This document shows, piece after piece, positions 37,081-46,461 of a stretch of 64,000 nt of DNA (positions are counted from its first letter, which is position 1; every line of letters starts with the position of its first letter). The notes under the pieces are model-generated. The model was not told the DNA's origin. It saw only the letters and a list, made by a program, of their open reading frames with translations, and did no database searches. A program made the position numbers and the translations under genes. This DNA is from Spirochaetaceae bacterium. Its GTDB lineage: Bacteria > Spirochaetota > Spirochaetia > SZUA-6 > Bin103. The DNA is taken from assembly GCA_028820215.1 (NCBI GenBank), contig JAPPKD010000138.1:1-64000 (forward strand), given 5' to 3'.

Positions 37081-38331
37081 CTATCTGGAGGTGTCAGTCG
37101 TCCGCGGGACCTTCGTGGCGCCCGCCATCGCTCCTCGTCCCCCGGCCGCCAGCAGGCAGACGATCGCCACCACGAACACGGCGGCGATGATCAGAAAGGC
37201 GGCCGAGAACGATCCGGTGCGGTCGTGGATCCAGCCGGCCAGGACCGGCGCGGCCGCCATCGAGCCGGTGGCCGCCACCTGCACGACGCCCTGGATGGCG
37301 CCGAACTCCTTCATCCCGAACGCCTCCTGGACGATCAGCACCAGCAGGGCGCCCAGTCCGCCGAAGCCGAGCCCGAACACGAAGATCCCGGACCACATCG
37401 CCGGGGCCGATGAGGCCAGCGCCATGATCACCAGCCCCACGGTCTGCAGGGTTACCGACACGACGCAGCAGAGGCGGGCGGTCCAGCGCTCGCTGGCCCT
37501 GCCGAAGGCCAGCTTCGAGCCGATGCCCATGGCCGCGATCACCGCCAGCCCGGTGGTGGCCAGGGCCGGCGCGAACCCCTGCTCGGCGAAGTGCTGCCGA
37601 AGCTGGGTCAGCACGCCCTGATAGGTGAAGGTGGCGCCGAACAGGCCCCAGAGAATCAGCCAGAACCTCCGCGTGCGCAGCGCCTGCCGCAGGGTGATGC
37701 CGCTCTCCATGAGGCGGCGTGACTCTCGGGCGGCGCCGCCGCGGCGGGTGCGGTGCATCTCGCGCGCCACCAGATCCTCGTCTTCGCGGATGATCACCTG
37801 CGCCGCCACCGCCAGAGCCAGCAGCAGGATCCCGAAGGCCAGGAAGCCCCATTGCCAGCCGGCGGCGGCGACCAGGGCGGCGGCCAGCGCCGGCATGGTG
37901 AGCCCGCCGGCGTTGTTGCCGGAGGTCACCGCGCCCATCACCCGCCCGCGGGTGGCGGGGAACCAGAGCCCCACCAGCTTGCCCGCCGGCATCACCGTGG
38001 CACCCGGAAAGCCGGCGTAGACCAGGGCGCTGAACAGGTACCAGTGCCAGAGCGACGTGATCAGCGGCCGCAGCAGGAAGCCGGCGGCGACCAGCAGCAG
38101 GGAGATCACCGTCACCGGCCGCGCGCCCCAGCGGTCCATGGCGCGGCCGGCGAAGGGCGCCACCAGGCCGGACACGACCGCGAGCGAGAGCGACAGGTTG
38201 AGGGCGGTCTGGCTCCACCCGAAAGCCTCGCGCAGCGGAGCGGCGAACTCGCCGAAGGCGTACTGGCTGGTACCGATGGTGAGCCCCGTCGACAGGAAGG
38301 CCACCACCGCGATCGGGTAACCGCGGTACAA
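37081..38331 (-). CDS. MFS transporter
   Basis: A 416-residue major facilitator superfamily carrier with about 12 membrane helices. It has the cytoplasmic loop motif between helices 2 and 3 (GRAMDRWGARPV) and a second one (RASERWTARLCC). It resembles oxalate/formate- or monocarboxylate-type MFS carriers. It lies 9 bases after the Gfo/Idh/MocA gene, on the same strand, so it may move that enzyme's substrate. Substrate unknown. Confidence 0.75.
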   Translation of the reverse strand: MYRGYPIAVVAFLSTGLTIGTSQYAFGEFAAPLREAFGWSQTALNLSLSLAVVSGLVAPFAGRAMDRWGARPVTVISLLLVAAGFLLRPLITSLWHWYLFSALVYAGFPGATVMPAGKLVGLWFPATRGRVMGAVTSGNNAGGLTMPALAAALVAAAGWQWGFLAFGILLLALAVAAQVIIREDEDLVAREMHRTRRGGAARESRRLMESGITLRQALRTRRFWLILWGLFGATFTYQGVLTQLRQHFAEQGFAPALATTGLAVIAAMGIGSKLAFGRASERWTARLCCVVSVTLQTVGLVIMALASSAPAMWSGIFVFGLGFGGLGALLVLIVQEAFGMKEFGAIQGVVQVAATGSMAAAPVLAGWIHDRTGSFSAAFLIIAAVFVVAIVCLLAAGGRGAMAGATKVPRTTDTSR

Positions 38332-38340
38332 CGGTGCGCG

Positions 38341-39387
38341 CTATCCGGAGCGGATCACGCGGTCGAGGTCCGCGCCGGCCAGGGGCAGGTCGACCCAGGC
38401 CGAAGCGCGCTCGTGCGACGCGTGCAGCGCCGCGATCATCTCCAGGGTGCGCGCCGCGTCGTCGCCCGAGCCCGCGACCTCGTCCCCGTCGCCGTCGAGC
38501 CAGGCGACGATCTCGGTGACGGCCCGGTCCATGGAGCTCAATCCGCCTTCGCCGATCGGCCACGAGTCGCTGCGGCCGTCGGCGTAGTCCACGGTGACGG
38601 TGTCCGGCGCGATGGTCGCCTGTCCTTCGGTGCCGTTGAGCAGGAAGCGCATCGGCGTCGCCGCGTAGTCGGGGGCGTCCAGCAGCGCGATCGTGCCGCC
38701 GGCCATCCTCAGCATCCCCCAGCCGCCGGGATCGCGGAACTCCGGCCCGCGGCAGTCCTCGCGGCCGGCCAGGTCGAGCAGCCCGGAGACGGCCTCGACC
38801 TCCTGTCCGATCACCATGCGCAGCGCGTCGATCGTGTGCGTGCCCACGTTGCCCAGCCGGCCACTGGCCCACTGCACGTAGGCCGAGGTCAGGCGGCCCA
38901 GTCCGCCAGCCGCCACGTGCTCGGCCAGCCGCCGGTAGCCCGGCGCGAAACGGCGCTGGTGGTTGACGACCAGGAGCGCCCCCGCCCGTTCGCAAGCGTC
39001 GGCGATCCGCCGGCCGGCGGCGACCGTCTGCGCGATCGGCTTCTCGCAGTAGAGGACCTTCACGCCGGCCGCCACGGCGGCCAGCGCCGCTTCCTCGTGC
39101 GCCGGCGCATAGGTGGCGATGCTCAGGATGTCCAGCCGCTCGCGGTCGAGCATCTCCTGTAGCTGCTCGTACACGGTGGCTCCCGAGCGCGCCGCGAACC
39201 GCTCGCGCCGGCCGGCGTCGCGGCTGCTGCCGGCCACCACGTCGACCCGCTCGTGGCCGGCCAGGGCGGCGAAGTGGGTGCCGTCCATGCCGTCCACCGA
39301 CTGGCCGATCGCCTCGGCTGACACCTGGTCGGCGCCGCCGATCATGCCCAGGCCGGCGATGCCGGCCCGATAGGTCTGTCCCTTCAC
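38341..39387 (-). CDS. Gfo/Idh/MocA-family oxidoreductase
   Basis: A 348-residue NAD(P)-dependent oxidoreductase. The Rossmann start GIAGLGMIGGA, the characteristic EKPI (residues about 116-119) and a second-domain His (NVGTHTIDALR) are visible. Members oxidise or epimerise sugars and inositols at C3. The MFS gene follows on the same strand, and a sugar ABC transporter precedes by 48 bases. It may belong to the glycan-utilisation group around it. Confidence 0.8.
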   Translation of the reverse strand: MKGQTYRAGIAGLGMIGGADQVSAEAIGQSVDGMDGTHFAALAGHERVDVVAGSSRDAGRRERFAARSGATVYEQLQEMLDRERLDILSIATYAPAHEEAALAAVAAGVKVLYCEKPIAQTVAAGRRIADACERAGALLVVNHQRRFAPGYRRLAEHVAAGGLGRLTSAYVQWASGRLGNVGTHTIDALRMVIGQEVEAVSGLLDLAGREDCRGPEFRDPGGWGMLRMAGGTIALLDAPDYAATPMRFLLNGTEGQATIAPDTVTVDYADGRSDSWPIGEGGLSSMDRAVTEIVAWLDGDGDEVAGSGDDAARTLEMIAALHASHERASAWVDLPLAGADLDRVIRSG

Positions 39388-39435
39388 GTGCTCGTGACCT
39401 CCTTCACGATGCGATCCTGAGCAGCGGACCGTGGG

Positions 39436-40260
39436 CTAGCCCTTCAGGGCGCCGCTGACAAGACCGGATTGAATGTGCCGCTGCAGAAACAGATAGAGCA
39501 CCATGATCGGTACGACCACAAGTGCCAACGTCGCCAATATCAGGTTCCACTGCAACGCATACCGCCCCGCATATTGCACTACCGAGAGCTGCAGTGTCAT
39601 CAGCTTTGGCTCTTGAAGCAGGAGCAGCGCCAGGATGAAGTCGTTCCAGATCCCCAGGGCGTTGATCATGACGGCCGTCACGGTCACCGACTTGACCAAC
39701 GGGAACACGACGGAGAAGAAGGTCCGAATCGACCCGGCCCCCTCCATCGAAGCCGCCTCCTCGAGCTCCATCGGGATCTGCACGAAGAACCCTCGATACA
39801 GATAGATCGTGAAAGGACACAGCAACGCCGCCGCCACGATGATGAATCCGAACCTCGAACCGAGGAGACCGGCCCATCCGACCACCTGCACGAGCGGTAT
39901 CATGATCGTCTGAAACGGCAGCATCATCGAAAGGACGAAGAACAGGAGCAGCCACGTCGTCAGACGTGACATCGACCGCGCGATACGATAAGCAGCCATC
40001 GCCGAGAACAGGACCACCACTGCGACCCCGCCACAGGTGACGATCACCGTATTCACCAGTGCGCGGAAATAGCGCATGTTCTTCCAGGCAAGAGCGTAGT
40101 TCTCGATACTGATCGCTTTGGGAAACGCCAGGAAGGACTGGAACATCTCCGCCTGCGACTTGAACGTGTTGGTCAGAAGAAAGAATATGGGCACGAAGAA
40201 GAGCAAGCCGACGACGAGAACCGCCAACTCCAGGCTGCCTCGCTGAATTGCCCTGATCAA
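39436..40260 (-). CDS. CUT1-type sugar ABC transporter permease (MalG-like)
   Basis: A 274-residue permease with about six membrane helices and the EAA-type loop (EEAASMEGAGSIRTFFSVVFPL) that contacts an ATPase. The TTG start at 40260 overlaps the TGA of the first permease (TTGA), so the pair is translationally coupled, with GGAG about eight bases before. It belongs with the substrate-binding gene at 41,266 and the permease at 40,257. No ATPase gene is visible nearby, so a shared MsmK-like ATPase may serve the transporter. Confidence 0.85.
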   Translation of the reverse strand: MIRAIQRGSLELAVLVVGLLFFVPIFFLLTNTFKSQAEMFQSFLAFPKAISIENYALAWKNMRYFRALVNTVIVTCGGVAVVVLFSAMAAYRIARSMSRLTTWLLLFFVLSMMLPFQTIMIPLVQVVGWAGLLGSRFGFIIVAAALLCPFTIYLYRGFFVQIPMELEEAASMEGAGSIRTFFSVVFPLVKSVTVTAVMINALGIWNDFILALLLLQEPKLMTLQLSVVQYAGRYALQWNLILATLALVVVPIMVLYLFLQRHIQSGLVSGALKG

Positions 40261-41141
40261 GTGTGGATCTCCTTCGATCGCAGGTACTTCAACTGAACGG
40301 CGGTCACCACGAGAACCATCACCGCAAACAGGACCGCCTTTGCAGAGCCGGCTCCAAATCGGAATGCCTGCAGTCCGTCCGCGTAGATGTTGTACGCAAT
40401 GGTGTGACTGGCCTTCCCGGGACCTCCGCCGGTAAGACTGAAGACGATATCGAACACCTTCAGTGATCCCGTCGTAGTGATGAAGAACGACGCTATGAAT
40501 GCCGGAACAAGAAAGGGGATCGTCAGACGCATGAGCCGCTGAAGCGAGGAAGCGCCATCGATGATAATGGCGGCGCGCAGGTCTTCCGGTATCTCCTGCA
40601 GCCCGGCAAGGTAGATGATCATGACGAACCCAACACTTCTCCAGAGCTCCGGTACCAGAACGACCAGCACGATGCCGTCCGACAGGTTCAGGAGCGTCTG
40701 TTCCAGGAAGCCGATATGCAATACCCGGCCGACATCGGGAACGATCGTCCGGTACAGAAACCTCCATAGGAAACCGACGACGATCATACTGATGACGTTC
40801 GGCATGAATATGAGCGCTCGCGCGACGTTCTTGACGCTGAGATCCAGGTTCACCAGCAACGCCAGCAGCAAGGCGAGCACGTTCGTCCACATCACGGCCA
40901 GGAGCGCGAAGGAGAATGTGAACCGGACCGAGTGCAGGAAGTCCTCGTCGTACGTTAAGGCTTCGACGTAGTTCGCGAACCCGATGAACGTGAACGTCTT
41001 CTGCAGTCCGTCCCAGTCAGTCAGGGAATACATGAAGCTCAGGGCTATGGGGAGGAAGAAGAACGCGGTGTACAGGACGAGTATCGGCCCTACGAAGAGC
41101 ACGCTGCTGGCGATGTGTCTTGTTCTTCTGGTGATGGTCAT
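40257..41141 (-). CDS. CUT1-type sugar ABC transporter permease (MalF-like)
   Basis: A 294-residue permease with about six helices; residues 1-30 carry a positive cytoplasmic start (MTITRRTRH) before the first helix. The EAA-loop is present as DLRAAIIIDGASSLQRLMRLTIPFL. It begins with ATG 41141, 24 bases past an intercistronic hairpin, and its TGA overlaps the next permease. It forms the membrane part of a carbohydrate transporter together with the binding protein and the second permease. Confidence 0.85.
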   Translation of the reverse strand: MTITRRTRHIASSVLFVGPILVLYTAFFFLPIALSFMYSLTDWDGLQKTFTFIGFANYVEALTYDEDFLHSVRFTFSFALLAVMWTNVLALLLALLVNLDLSVKNVARALIFMPNVISMIVVGFLWRFLYRTIVPDVGRVLHIGFLEQTLLNLSDGIVLVVLVPELWRSVGFVMIIYLAGLQEIPEDLRAAIIIDGASSLQRLMRLTIPFLVPAFIASFFITTTGSLKVFDIVFSLTGGGPGKASHTIAYNIYADGLQAFRFGAGSAKAVLFAVMVLVVTAVQLKYLRSKEIHT

Positions 41142-41164
41142 CGCTGGGAAGGAGACGATCAGAG

Positions 41165-41192
41165 GCTGGTGGCGGCCGGTGCCGCCACCAGC
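41165..41192 (-). promoter_or_regulatory. Intercistronic hairpin between binding protein and permease genes
   Basis: A perfect 12-bp stem (GCTGGTGGCGGC and its complement) with a four-base CGGT loop lies between the binding-protein stop (41266) and the first permease start (41141). No T-run follows. Hairpins at this place usually stabilise the upstream mRNA or partly end transcription, giving more binding protein than permease. Confidence 0.6.
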
Positions 41193-41265
41193 TACTCCGC
41201 GCTGCGCAACGGCCCGCGGGGATGCTCCGCTACCCTCATCGTTGCGTAGCGCAGGAATCGTGCGT

Positions 41266-42498
41266 TTACTTGAACCAGTTCTCGTAGACGCCGCGTATCG
41301 CTTGTTCGGCTGAGATTTCTCCGAGGAAATACTGCTGCATGATGGCACTTCCCTCGGCGCGACCGGCCTCGCTCATGAGCACCTGCGGCCACGGAACGAT
41401 GGCGCCGGCTTCCTTGTATCGGAGAACGTCTTCCGCGGCGGGCAACAGCGGCACGTCGACGCCCGTCACGACGGGAATCTCCCTGAACAGCTCGCTGTAC
41501 TTCGTGTTGCCTTCAACGGAGGTGAGCCAGTCAAGAAACCCGATGGCTTCGTCCCGATGCTCTGTCTGTGCCCCGACGCCCAGGCTCACACCGATGTTCG
41601 CCGACAGCCTGGCATCTTCGGGATTCTCCGAATAGGGAACGGCCGCGTAGCGCATGTTCACGTCGGGGTTCAGTCCCAGTACGTGGTTGAGTGCCCACGT
41701 GCCCATTTGAATCATGGCCACCTGCTCGGTTGCGAAGTGGTTGATGAAGGTGCCGTAGTCGCTGCCTTGCGATTCATCGAGCGAGTTGTCGAACTGCAGG
41801 TCGAGGGCCTTCATGGCCAGCAAGTGCTCTGCAAGCAGGATGTCCCCGGTCGCACCATCATGGGCGAACTGAAAGACATCCGGTTGGACAGACGCGATAG
41901 CCGTGTAGAACATCTGTCCGTGAGTCCAGGCTTCCAGTCCCGCTACGCTGAAGGGCGTGAACCCGGCCGCACGCAGCTTGTCGACGGCGTCCTCGAGTCC
42001 GCTGATCGTCCTGGGGAATTCGTCGATACCGGCCTGGTCGAACATGTCCCTGTTGTACATGATCCCCATGGCTGCGAAATTGGTCGGCACGCCGTAGATG
42101 TTTCCGTCAGGGGCGGTCATTTGCGGAAGGACGGCTTCGTCGAAGTGATCGATGAGGGGCAGACCTTTCAGGCTCACCATGTGCCCTGCCTTCCCCAGAT
42201 CATAGAGACCCTGGTACTCTCCCATGACGATATCCGGCATGGTGTTCGATGCGATCCTGGCGGTCAGACTACCGAAGAAGTCCGCCGCAGGAATGATCGT
42301 CTCCACGGTGACATTCGGATGCAGTTCCTTGTACGCATCGGTCAATGCCTGGAACTCGGCAGGCCGGGCATCGTAGACATACATGACCATTTCGACCGGT
42401 GCAGACTCGGCGTCCGGGGCCGCAAAGACCGTAAACGGAAGCACGCTGCACACAGCGAACAACACAAGGAACAACAGATTTCTCTTGAAGAACGACAT
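41266..42498 (-). CDS. Sugar ABC transporter substrate-binding protein (family 1)
   Basis: A 410-residue exported binding protein: Sec signal peptide (SFFKRNLLFLVLFAVCSVLPFTVFAA, cleavage near residue 26) and a family 1 solute-binding fold (PDAESAPVEMVMYVYDARP; ADFFGSLTARIASNTMPDIVMG). GGAGGAG lies six bases before ATG 42498, giving MSFFKRN. It precedes the two permeases, with the hairpin between, and is divergent from the GH127 gene. Ligand probably an arabinose- or related oligosaccharide, judged from the neighbouring glycosidases. Confidence 0.85.
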   Translation of the reverse strand: MSFFKRNLLFLVLFAVCSVLPFTVFAAPDAESAPVEMVMYVYDARPAEFQALTDAYKELHPNVTVETIIPAADFFGSLTARIASNTMPDIVMGEYQGLYDLGKAGHMVSLKGLPLIDHFDEAVLPQMTAPDGNIYGVPTNFAAMGIMYNRDMFDQAGIDEFPRTISGLEDAVDKLRAAGFTPFSVAGLEAWTHGQMFYTAIASVQPDVFQFAHDGATGDILLAEHLLAMKALDLQFDNSLDESQGSDYGTFINHFATEQVAMIQMGTWALNHVLGLNPDVNMRYAAVPYSENPEDARLSANIGVSLGVGAQTEHRDEAIGFLDWLTSVEGNTKYSELFREIPVVTGVDVPLLPAAEDVLRYKEAGAIVPWPQVLMSEAGRAEGSAIMQQYFLGEISAEQAIRGVYENWFK

Positions 42499-42660
42499 TG
42501 ACAACTCCTCCTATCGGGCAGTCATGGTTTGGATTTCTGAGATGGTCCCAATCTTGTTGGGCACCTCATTGGGCAGGCTAAGGGGTAGCCCGTTGGCTTG
42601 TCAACCTGCCCGTCGCTTGGGTAGTGTCGCCGGCATGGATCGCTCCCTCGGCTGGTATAG

Positions 42661-44565
42661 ATGAAACGACGAACCTCAATTCATGCAGTTCCTGCCACCC
42701 AAGTCGCGTTGAGGACCGGGATGTGGGCCGCGCGCGTGGCCGTCAACGCCGAGCGGACCGTCCCCTATTGCCTGTCGCGATGCGAGGACACGGGCCGCCT
42801 GCGCAACTTCGATGCAGCGGCCGCGGCCGATCCCTCGCTGTTCGAAGGCCTGCACTTCAACGACTCCGACGTCTTCAAGACGCTGGAGGGAGTCGCCGCC
42901 GTGCTTGCGCAGAGGCGGGATCCCGACCTTGAGCGCCAGGCGGACGAGCTGATCGCGCGGATCGCCGCGGCGCAGGAACCCGACGGCTACCTGTACACGA
43001 TTCGAACGTCCGGGGCGCACGTCGGGAGCGAGTCCGCGGGCCCGGAACGCTGGTCGAATCTGGAACAGGGCCACGAGCTGTACAACGTGGGACATCTCTA
43101 CGAGGCGGCGGTCGCGTATGCCGATGCAACCGGCAAGGACGACCTCCTCGCGGTGGCGACGAAGAGCGCCGACTTCGTGGCCGATACGTTCGGTCCGGAC
43201 GCGCTGGTGGGCGTGCCCGGCCACGAGGAGATCGAGATCGGCTTGATGCGGCTGGCGCGGAAGACGGGGCGGAGCCGCTATGCCGAGCTTGCCCGCTTCT
43301 TCCTCGACGCCAGGGGCAGGGCCGGGAGGAACGACGCCGGTGGCCCCGACGGCAGCGGCCCCACCGACAACGCTGCATACGCACAGGACCACCTCCCGGT
43401 GCTGGAGCAGACCGACGCGGTGGGACACGCGGTGCGCGCCGTGTACCTGTACATCGCCATGACGGAGACCGCGCTCGGCGCGGGTGGCGGGTCTGACGCG
43501 GACGACTACGCCGCGGCGGTGCTGCGCCTGTGGCGCGACGTCGTGGGAGGAAAGCTCTACCTCACCGGCGGAATCGGAGCGCGCCCGGAGATCGAGGGCT
43601 TCGGAGAACCCTACGAGCTGCCCAACGACCGCGCGTACGCGGAGACCTGCGCTTCCATCGCGTTGGTCCTGTGGGCGCGCCGGCTGTTCCTCCTGACCGG
43701 CAGCGCCGATCACTACGACGTGCTGGAGCGGACGCTCTACAACGGACTGCTCTCGGGGGTCGCGCTCGGCGGCGCCGAGTTCTTCTACGCGAATCCGCTC
43801 GAAGCCGACGGCGTGACCGGCTTCAACATCGGCTCGGCAGCACGCCAGCCGTGGTTCGAGTGCTCGTGCTGCCCCACCAACGTGGCCCGCTTCATCAGCA
43901 CCGTGGGCTCCTACATCTTCGCCACGAGCGCAGACTGCGTGTACGTGAATCTCTACATTCCTTGCGAAGCCACCGTCGCGGTTGCCGGGGCGGAGCTGCA
44001 GCTCAGCCTGGTCACGGAGTACCCCTGGAACGGCAGCGTTTCGCTCACGGTCCAGGCGGAGGTCCCGGTTCGGGCGACCGTCCGGCTCAGGCTGCCGGGA
44101 TGGGCACGGGGGCAGCCGGTCCCGTCGGGCCTCTACCGGTACTGCGACGCCGGCGCCGACCGTGTCGAGGTCACCGTCAACCGCGATGCGGTGACTCCCT
44201 CGGTCACCGATGCAGGCTACCTGGAGATCACCCGGGAGTGGCGCTCCGGTGACGTGGTAACGCTCGAGCTGCCGATGCCGGTCAGATTCGTGGAGGCCGA
44301 CGATCGAGTGCAGGCCGACCGCGGCAAGGTCGCGCTCGAGCGCGGCCCGCTGGTCTACTGCCTCGAACAGGCCGACAACGACGGCGACGTGCGGCAGCGG
44401 ACCCTGACCGCGCCCGCGGAGTGGCGACCCGAGCCGCGGCCCGACCTGCTCGGCGGCATCACGGTCCTGACGAACGGGGAGCTGACCGCGGTGCCGTACT
44501 TCGCCTGGGGGCATCGCGGGACTGGGAGCATGGCGGTGTGGTTGCGGGAGGCGGCGAGTCGATGA
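42661..44565 (+). CDS. GH127-family beta-L-arabinofuranosidase-like protein
   Basis: A 634-residue protein of the DUF1680/GH127 family. GH127 enzymes release beta-L-arabinofuranose with a Zn-bound Cys nucleophile. Visible: EPDGYLYT, GHELYNVGHLYEAAVAY, GKLYLTGGIGARPEIEGFGEPYELPN with the catalytic Glu context, and ECSCCPTNVARFI (residues about 400-412) with the Cys cluster. It is divergent from the transporter genes and its TGA overlaps the next start (ATGA). No signal peptide is seen, so it would act on imported sugars in the cytoplasm. Confidence 0.85.
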   Translation: MKRRTSIHAVPATQVALRTGMWAARVAVNAERTVPYCLSRCEDTGRLRNFDAAAAADPSLFEGLHFNDSDVFKTLEGVAAVLAQRRDPDLERQADELIARIAAAQEPDGYLYTIRTSGAHVGSESAGPERWSNLEQGHELYNVGHLYEAAVAYADATGKDDLLAVATKSADFVADTFGPDALVGVPGHEEIEIGLMRLARKTGRSRYAELARFFLDARGRAGRNDAGGPDGSGPTDNAAYAQDHLPVLEQTDAVGHAVRAVYLYIAMTETALGAGGGSDADDYAAAVLRLWRDVVGGKLYLTGGIGARPEIEGFGEPYELPNDRAYAETCASIALVLWARRLFLLTGSADHYDVLERTLYNGLLSGVALGGAEFFYANPLEADGVTGFNIGSAARQPWFECSCCPTNVARFISTVGSYIFATSADCVYVNLYIPCEATVAVAGAELQLSLVTEYPWNGSVSLTVQAEVPVRATVRLRLPGWARGQPVPSGLYRYCDAGADRVEVTVNRDAVTPSVTDAGYLEITREWRSGDVVTLELPMPVRFVEADDRVQADRGKVALERGPLVYCLEQADNDGDVRQRTLTAPAEWRPEPRPDLLGGITVLTNGELTAVPYFAWGHRGTGSMAVWLREAASR

Positions 44566-45431
44566 CCATCGCGCGCTTCGATCCGGCGCGGGCCTCGGGC
44601 AACGAGTTGCGGCGATCCTACATCGAGAGCGGGTACGTGCTGGTCAACGACCTGGTGGACGAGGCCGACCGCGCCGCGATCAGGCGTGAGCTGCGGAGGA
44701 TCAATCGGGGCGACTACTCGCGCTCGCCTGTGGAGGGGGTGAGCTGGCGCGACGCAATCGAGCCCGTCGACTGGCCCGAGGACGACGACCGGCTCATGGG
44801 CCGCCACATGTACCTTGGGCAGCCGCATGTCTACAGCGCGGTCGTCCGCGACGCCATGACCCATGCCGGCATCTGCCGCGTCCTGGACCACGTCGTCGGC
44901 GCCTACGTGCCGTTCTGGGATGGCGCCTACAAGTGCATGCAGAGCATGTTCGTGGTAAAGCCTCCCGGCGGCGCCGGCAGCCCGTGGCACCAGGACGAGC
45001 ACCCCATCCCGACGCGCGACCGCTCGCTCACCGGAGTATGGATCGCGCTCGCCGACGCGACGGTGGCGAATGGATGCCTGTGGATCCTGCCGGACAGCCA
45101 CAAGTCGGGGGTCATCTACGAGCGCTACGCCCACGACCTGCCAGACGTCGACAGCAATCCGGTCGCGCGCGGCTTCGACGACACCGGAGCCATCCCGGTC
45201 GAGATGGCCGCCGGCAGCGTCCTGTTCTTCAGCGGCTACCTGCTGCACAGCTCGCGCAAGAACCGGAGCGACCGGTACCGACCGGCCCTCACCTTCCACT
45301 ACTGCAGCGCGTCGACGTGGCTGACCTGGGGCGGCGAGCGGAACTACCGCGGCGTCGTGCAGGTACGCGGGGAAGACCCCTATGCCGACCTGGGATACAC
45401 CACGCCGCAGCCCTGGGTGAAGGAGCGCTAG
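44562..45431 (+). CDS. Phytanoyl-CoA dioxygenase-like protein 1
   Basis: A 289-residue Fe(II)/2-oxoglutarate-dependent dioxygenase. The metal motif is visible as WHQDEH (His-x-Asp, about residue 145), and the later His is probably in YLLHSSRKNRSDRYRPAL with the Arg for 2-oxoglutarate. The start ATG overlaps the GH127 stop in ATGA, so the two are coupled. Members hydroxylate small organic molecules; the substrate is unknown. The partner gene at 45,432-46,262 ends base to base with this one on the opposite strand. Confidence 0.75.
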   Translation: MTIARFDPARASGNELRRSYIESGYVLVNDLVDEADRAAIRRELRRINRGDYSRSPVEGVSWRDAIEPVDWPEDDDRLMGRHMYLGQPHVYSAVVRDAMTHAGICRVLDHVVGAYVPFWDGAYKCMQSMFVVKPPGGAGSPWHQDEHPIPTRDRSLTGVWIALADATVANGCLWILPDSHKSGVIYERYAHDLPDVDSNPVARGFDDTGAIPVEMAAGSVLFFSGYLLHSSRKNRSDRYRPALTFHYCSASTWLTWGGERNYRGVVQVRGEDPYADLGYTTPQPWVKER

Positions 45432-46262
45432 TCAATCGAGCACGGTCACGCGGCGATCGGTCGCGCCCTCCGCGCGGTGCTGAAACAGGGTGCGGACGGC
45501 CGGGGGAAAGGCTGCGTAGGCATCGCGCGGGACGATCGAGCGGTTGCGGCCGCCGTACTCGGCGCTCAGCCACCACGGAGCGTAGCGCACGACCATGGCG
45601 ACGCGTTCCTCGCGCGATGGGTTGTGCGCGTTCGAATGCCAGATCCGCGAATCGATGACGACCACGTCGCCGGCATCGCCGGCCATTTGCACTTCTCCCG
45701 GAAGCGGGCCGAACTCGTCGATCCCGTCGGACGGGCCGCGCGGGTTCTTCGGATTGCGATGGGTGGCAGGCACGACCCACGTCCCGCCCGAATCGGGGCC
45801 GTACGGCGACAGCATCCACACCGTGGTCAGCGCCATGGTGAGGTCCGGGAACGGCTGCCGGATGGAGCCGCCCCGCTCGTTGTCCTTGAGATCGTGGGGC
45901 CAGTCGGAGTGCCACGAACGATACGCCGCGTTGTCGTCAGCCGCGGGGCGGAACTTGAACTCGATCTGGGCGACACGGACCCTGGGGTGGAGCGCGGCGC
46001 GCGCGATGGCCAGGATCCGCTCGTCCGCCAGATGGGCGGCAAACTCGGGTACGTACGCCGCAACGTTCTTGCCCGGCCCCCCATCCGCCGTCTTCTGGAA
46101 CGTCAGGTTGCCGCCGATCGCCGCATACTCGAGCTGAGCGGCCTGCCGGCCCTGGACGACCTGCTCGCGCAGCGCGGCGATCCGGTCGGGCGGGACGACG
46201 CCCCGCACGACGCAGTAGCCGGCCGCGGCGAGCTGGGTCAGTTCCCGCTGAACCTCAGCCAC
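45432..46262 (-). CDS. Phytanoyl-CoA dioxygenase-like protein 2
   Basis: A 276-residue 2-oxoglutarate-dependent dioxygenase with SWHSDWP (His-x-Asp, about residue 117) and IWHSNAHNPS with the distal His, and RVAMVVRYAP for 2-oxoglutarate. It is convergent with dioxygenase 1, and the two stop codons touch. It is not close in sequence to dioxygenases 1 or 3. The substrate is unknown. Confidence 0.75.
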   Translation of the reverse strand: MAEVQRELTQLAAAGYCVVRGVVPPDRIAALREQVVQGRQAAQLEYAAIGGNLTFQKTADGGPGKNVAAYVPEFAAHLADERILAIARAALHPRVRVAQIEFKFRPAADDNAAYRSWHSDWPHDLKDNERGGSIRQPFPDLTMALTTVWMLSPYGPDSGGTWVVPATHRNPKNPRGPSDGIDEFGPLPGEVQMAGDAGDVVVIDSRIWHSNAHNPSREERVAMVVRYAPWWLSAEYGGRNRSIVPRDAYAAFPPAVRTLFQHRAEGATDRRVTVLD

Positions 46263-46396
46263 GGGCCGACTCCCGTGTGACCGTTCCGCTATCAGAGGCC
46301 GCGGTCAAGACGCTGGAAAACAGGTTCGCACCTCCGCGTGAATGCTAAACGAAGATCACTTCGCTGCCCACCGGAGGCACCAAGCCCGTAGTGGGG

Positions 46397-46428
46397 CGGA
46401 CTCCCGGAGAAGGGCCTCCGGGAGTCCG
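46397..46428. terminator. Thirteen-base hairpin ending the carnitine-type operon
   Basis: CGGACTCCCGGAG (46397-46409) and its exact complement (46416-46428) flank a six-base loop, 34 bases past the stop of the family 5 binding protein. The stem is long and GC-rich but has no T-run, so termination would rely on a non-canonical mechanism, or the hairpin only protects the mRNA end. Confidence 0.55.
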
Positions 46429-46461
46429 TTCGGCAGGATGGTCAGGGTTCGGTCGGCTCGA

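Noticed and set aside
46397..46428. Canonical Rho-independent terminator.
   Set aside because: The stem is perfect but no T-run follows on either strand, so it is listed only as a hairpin-type end.
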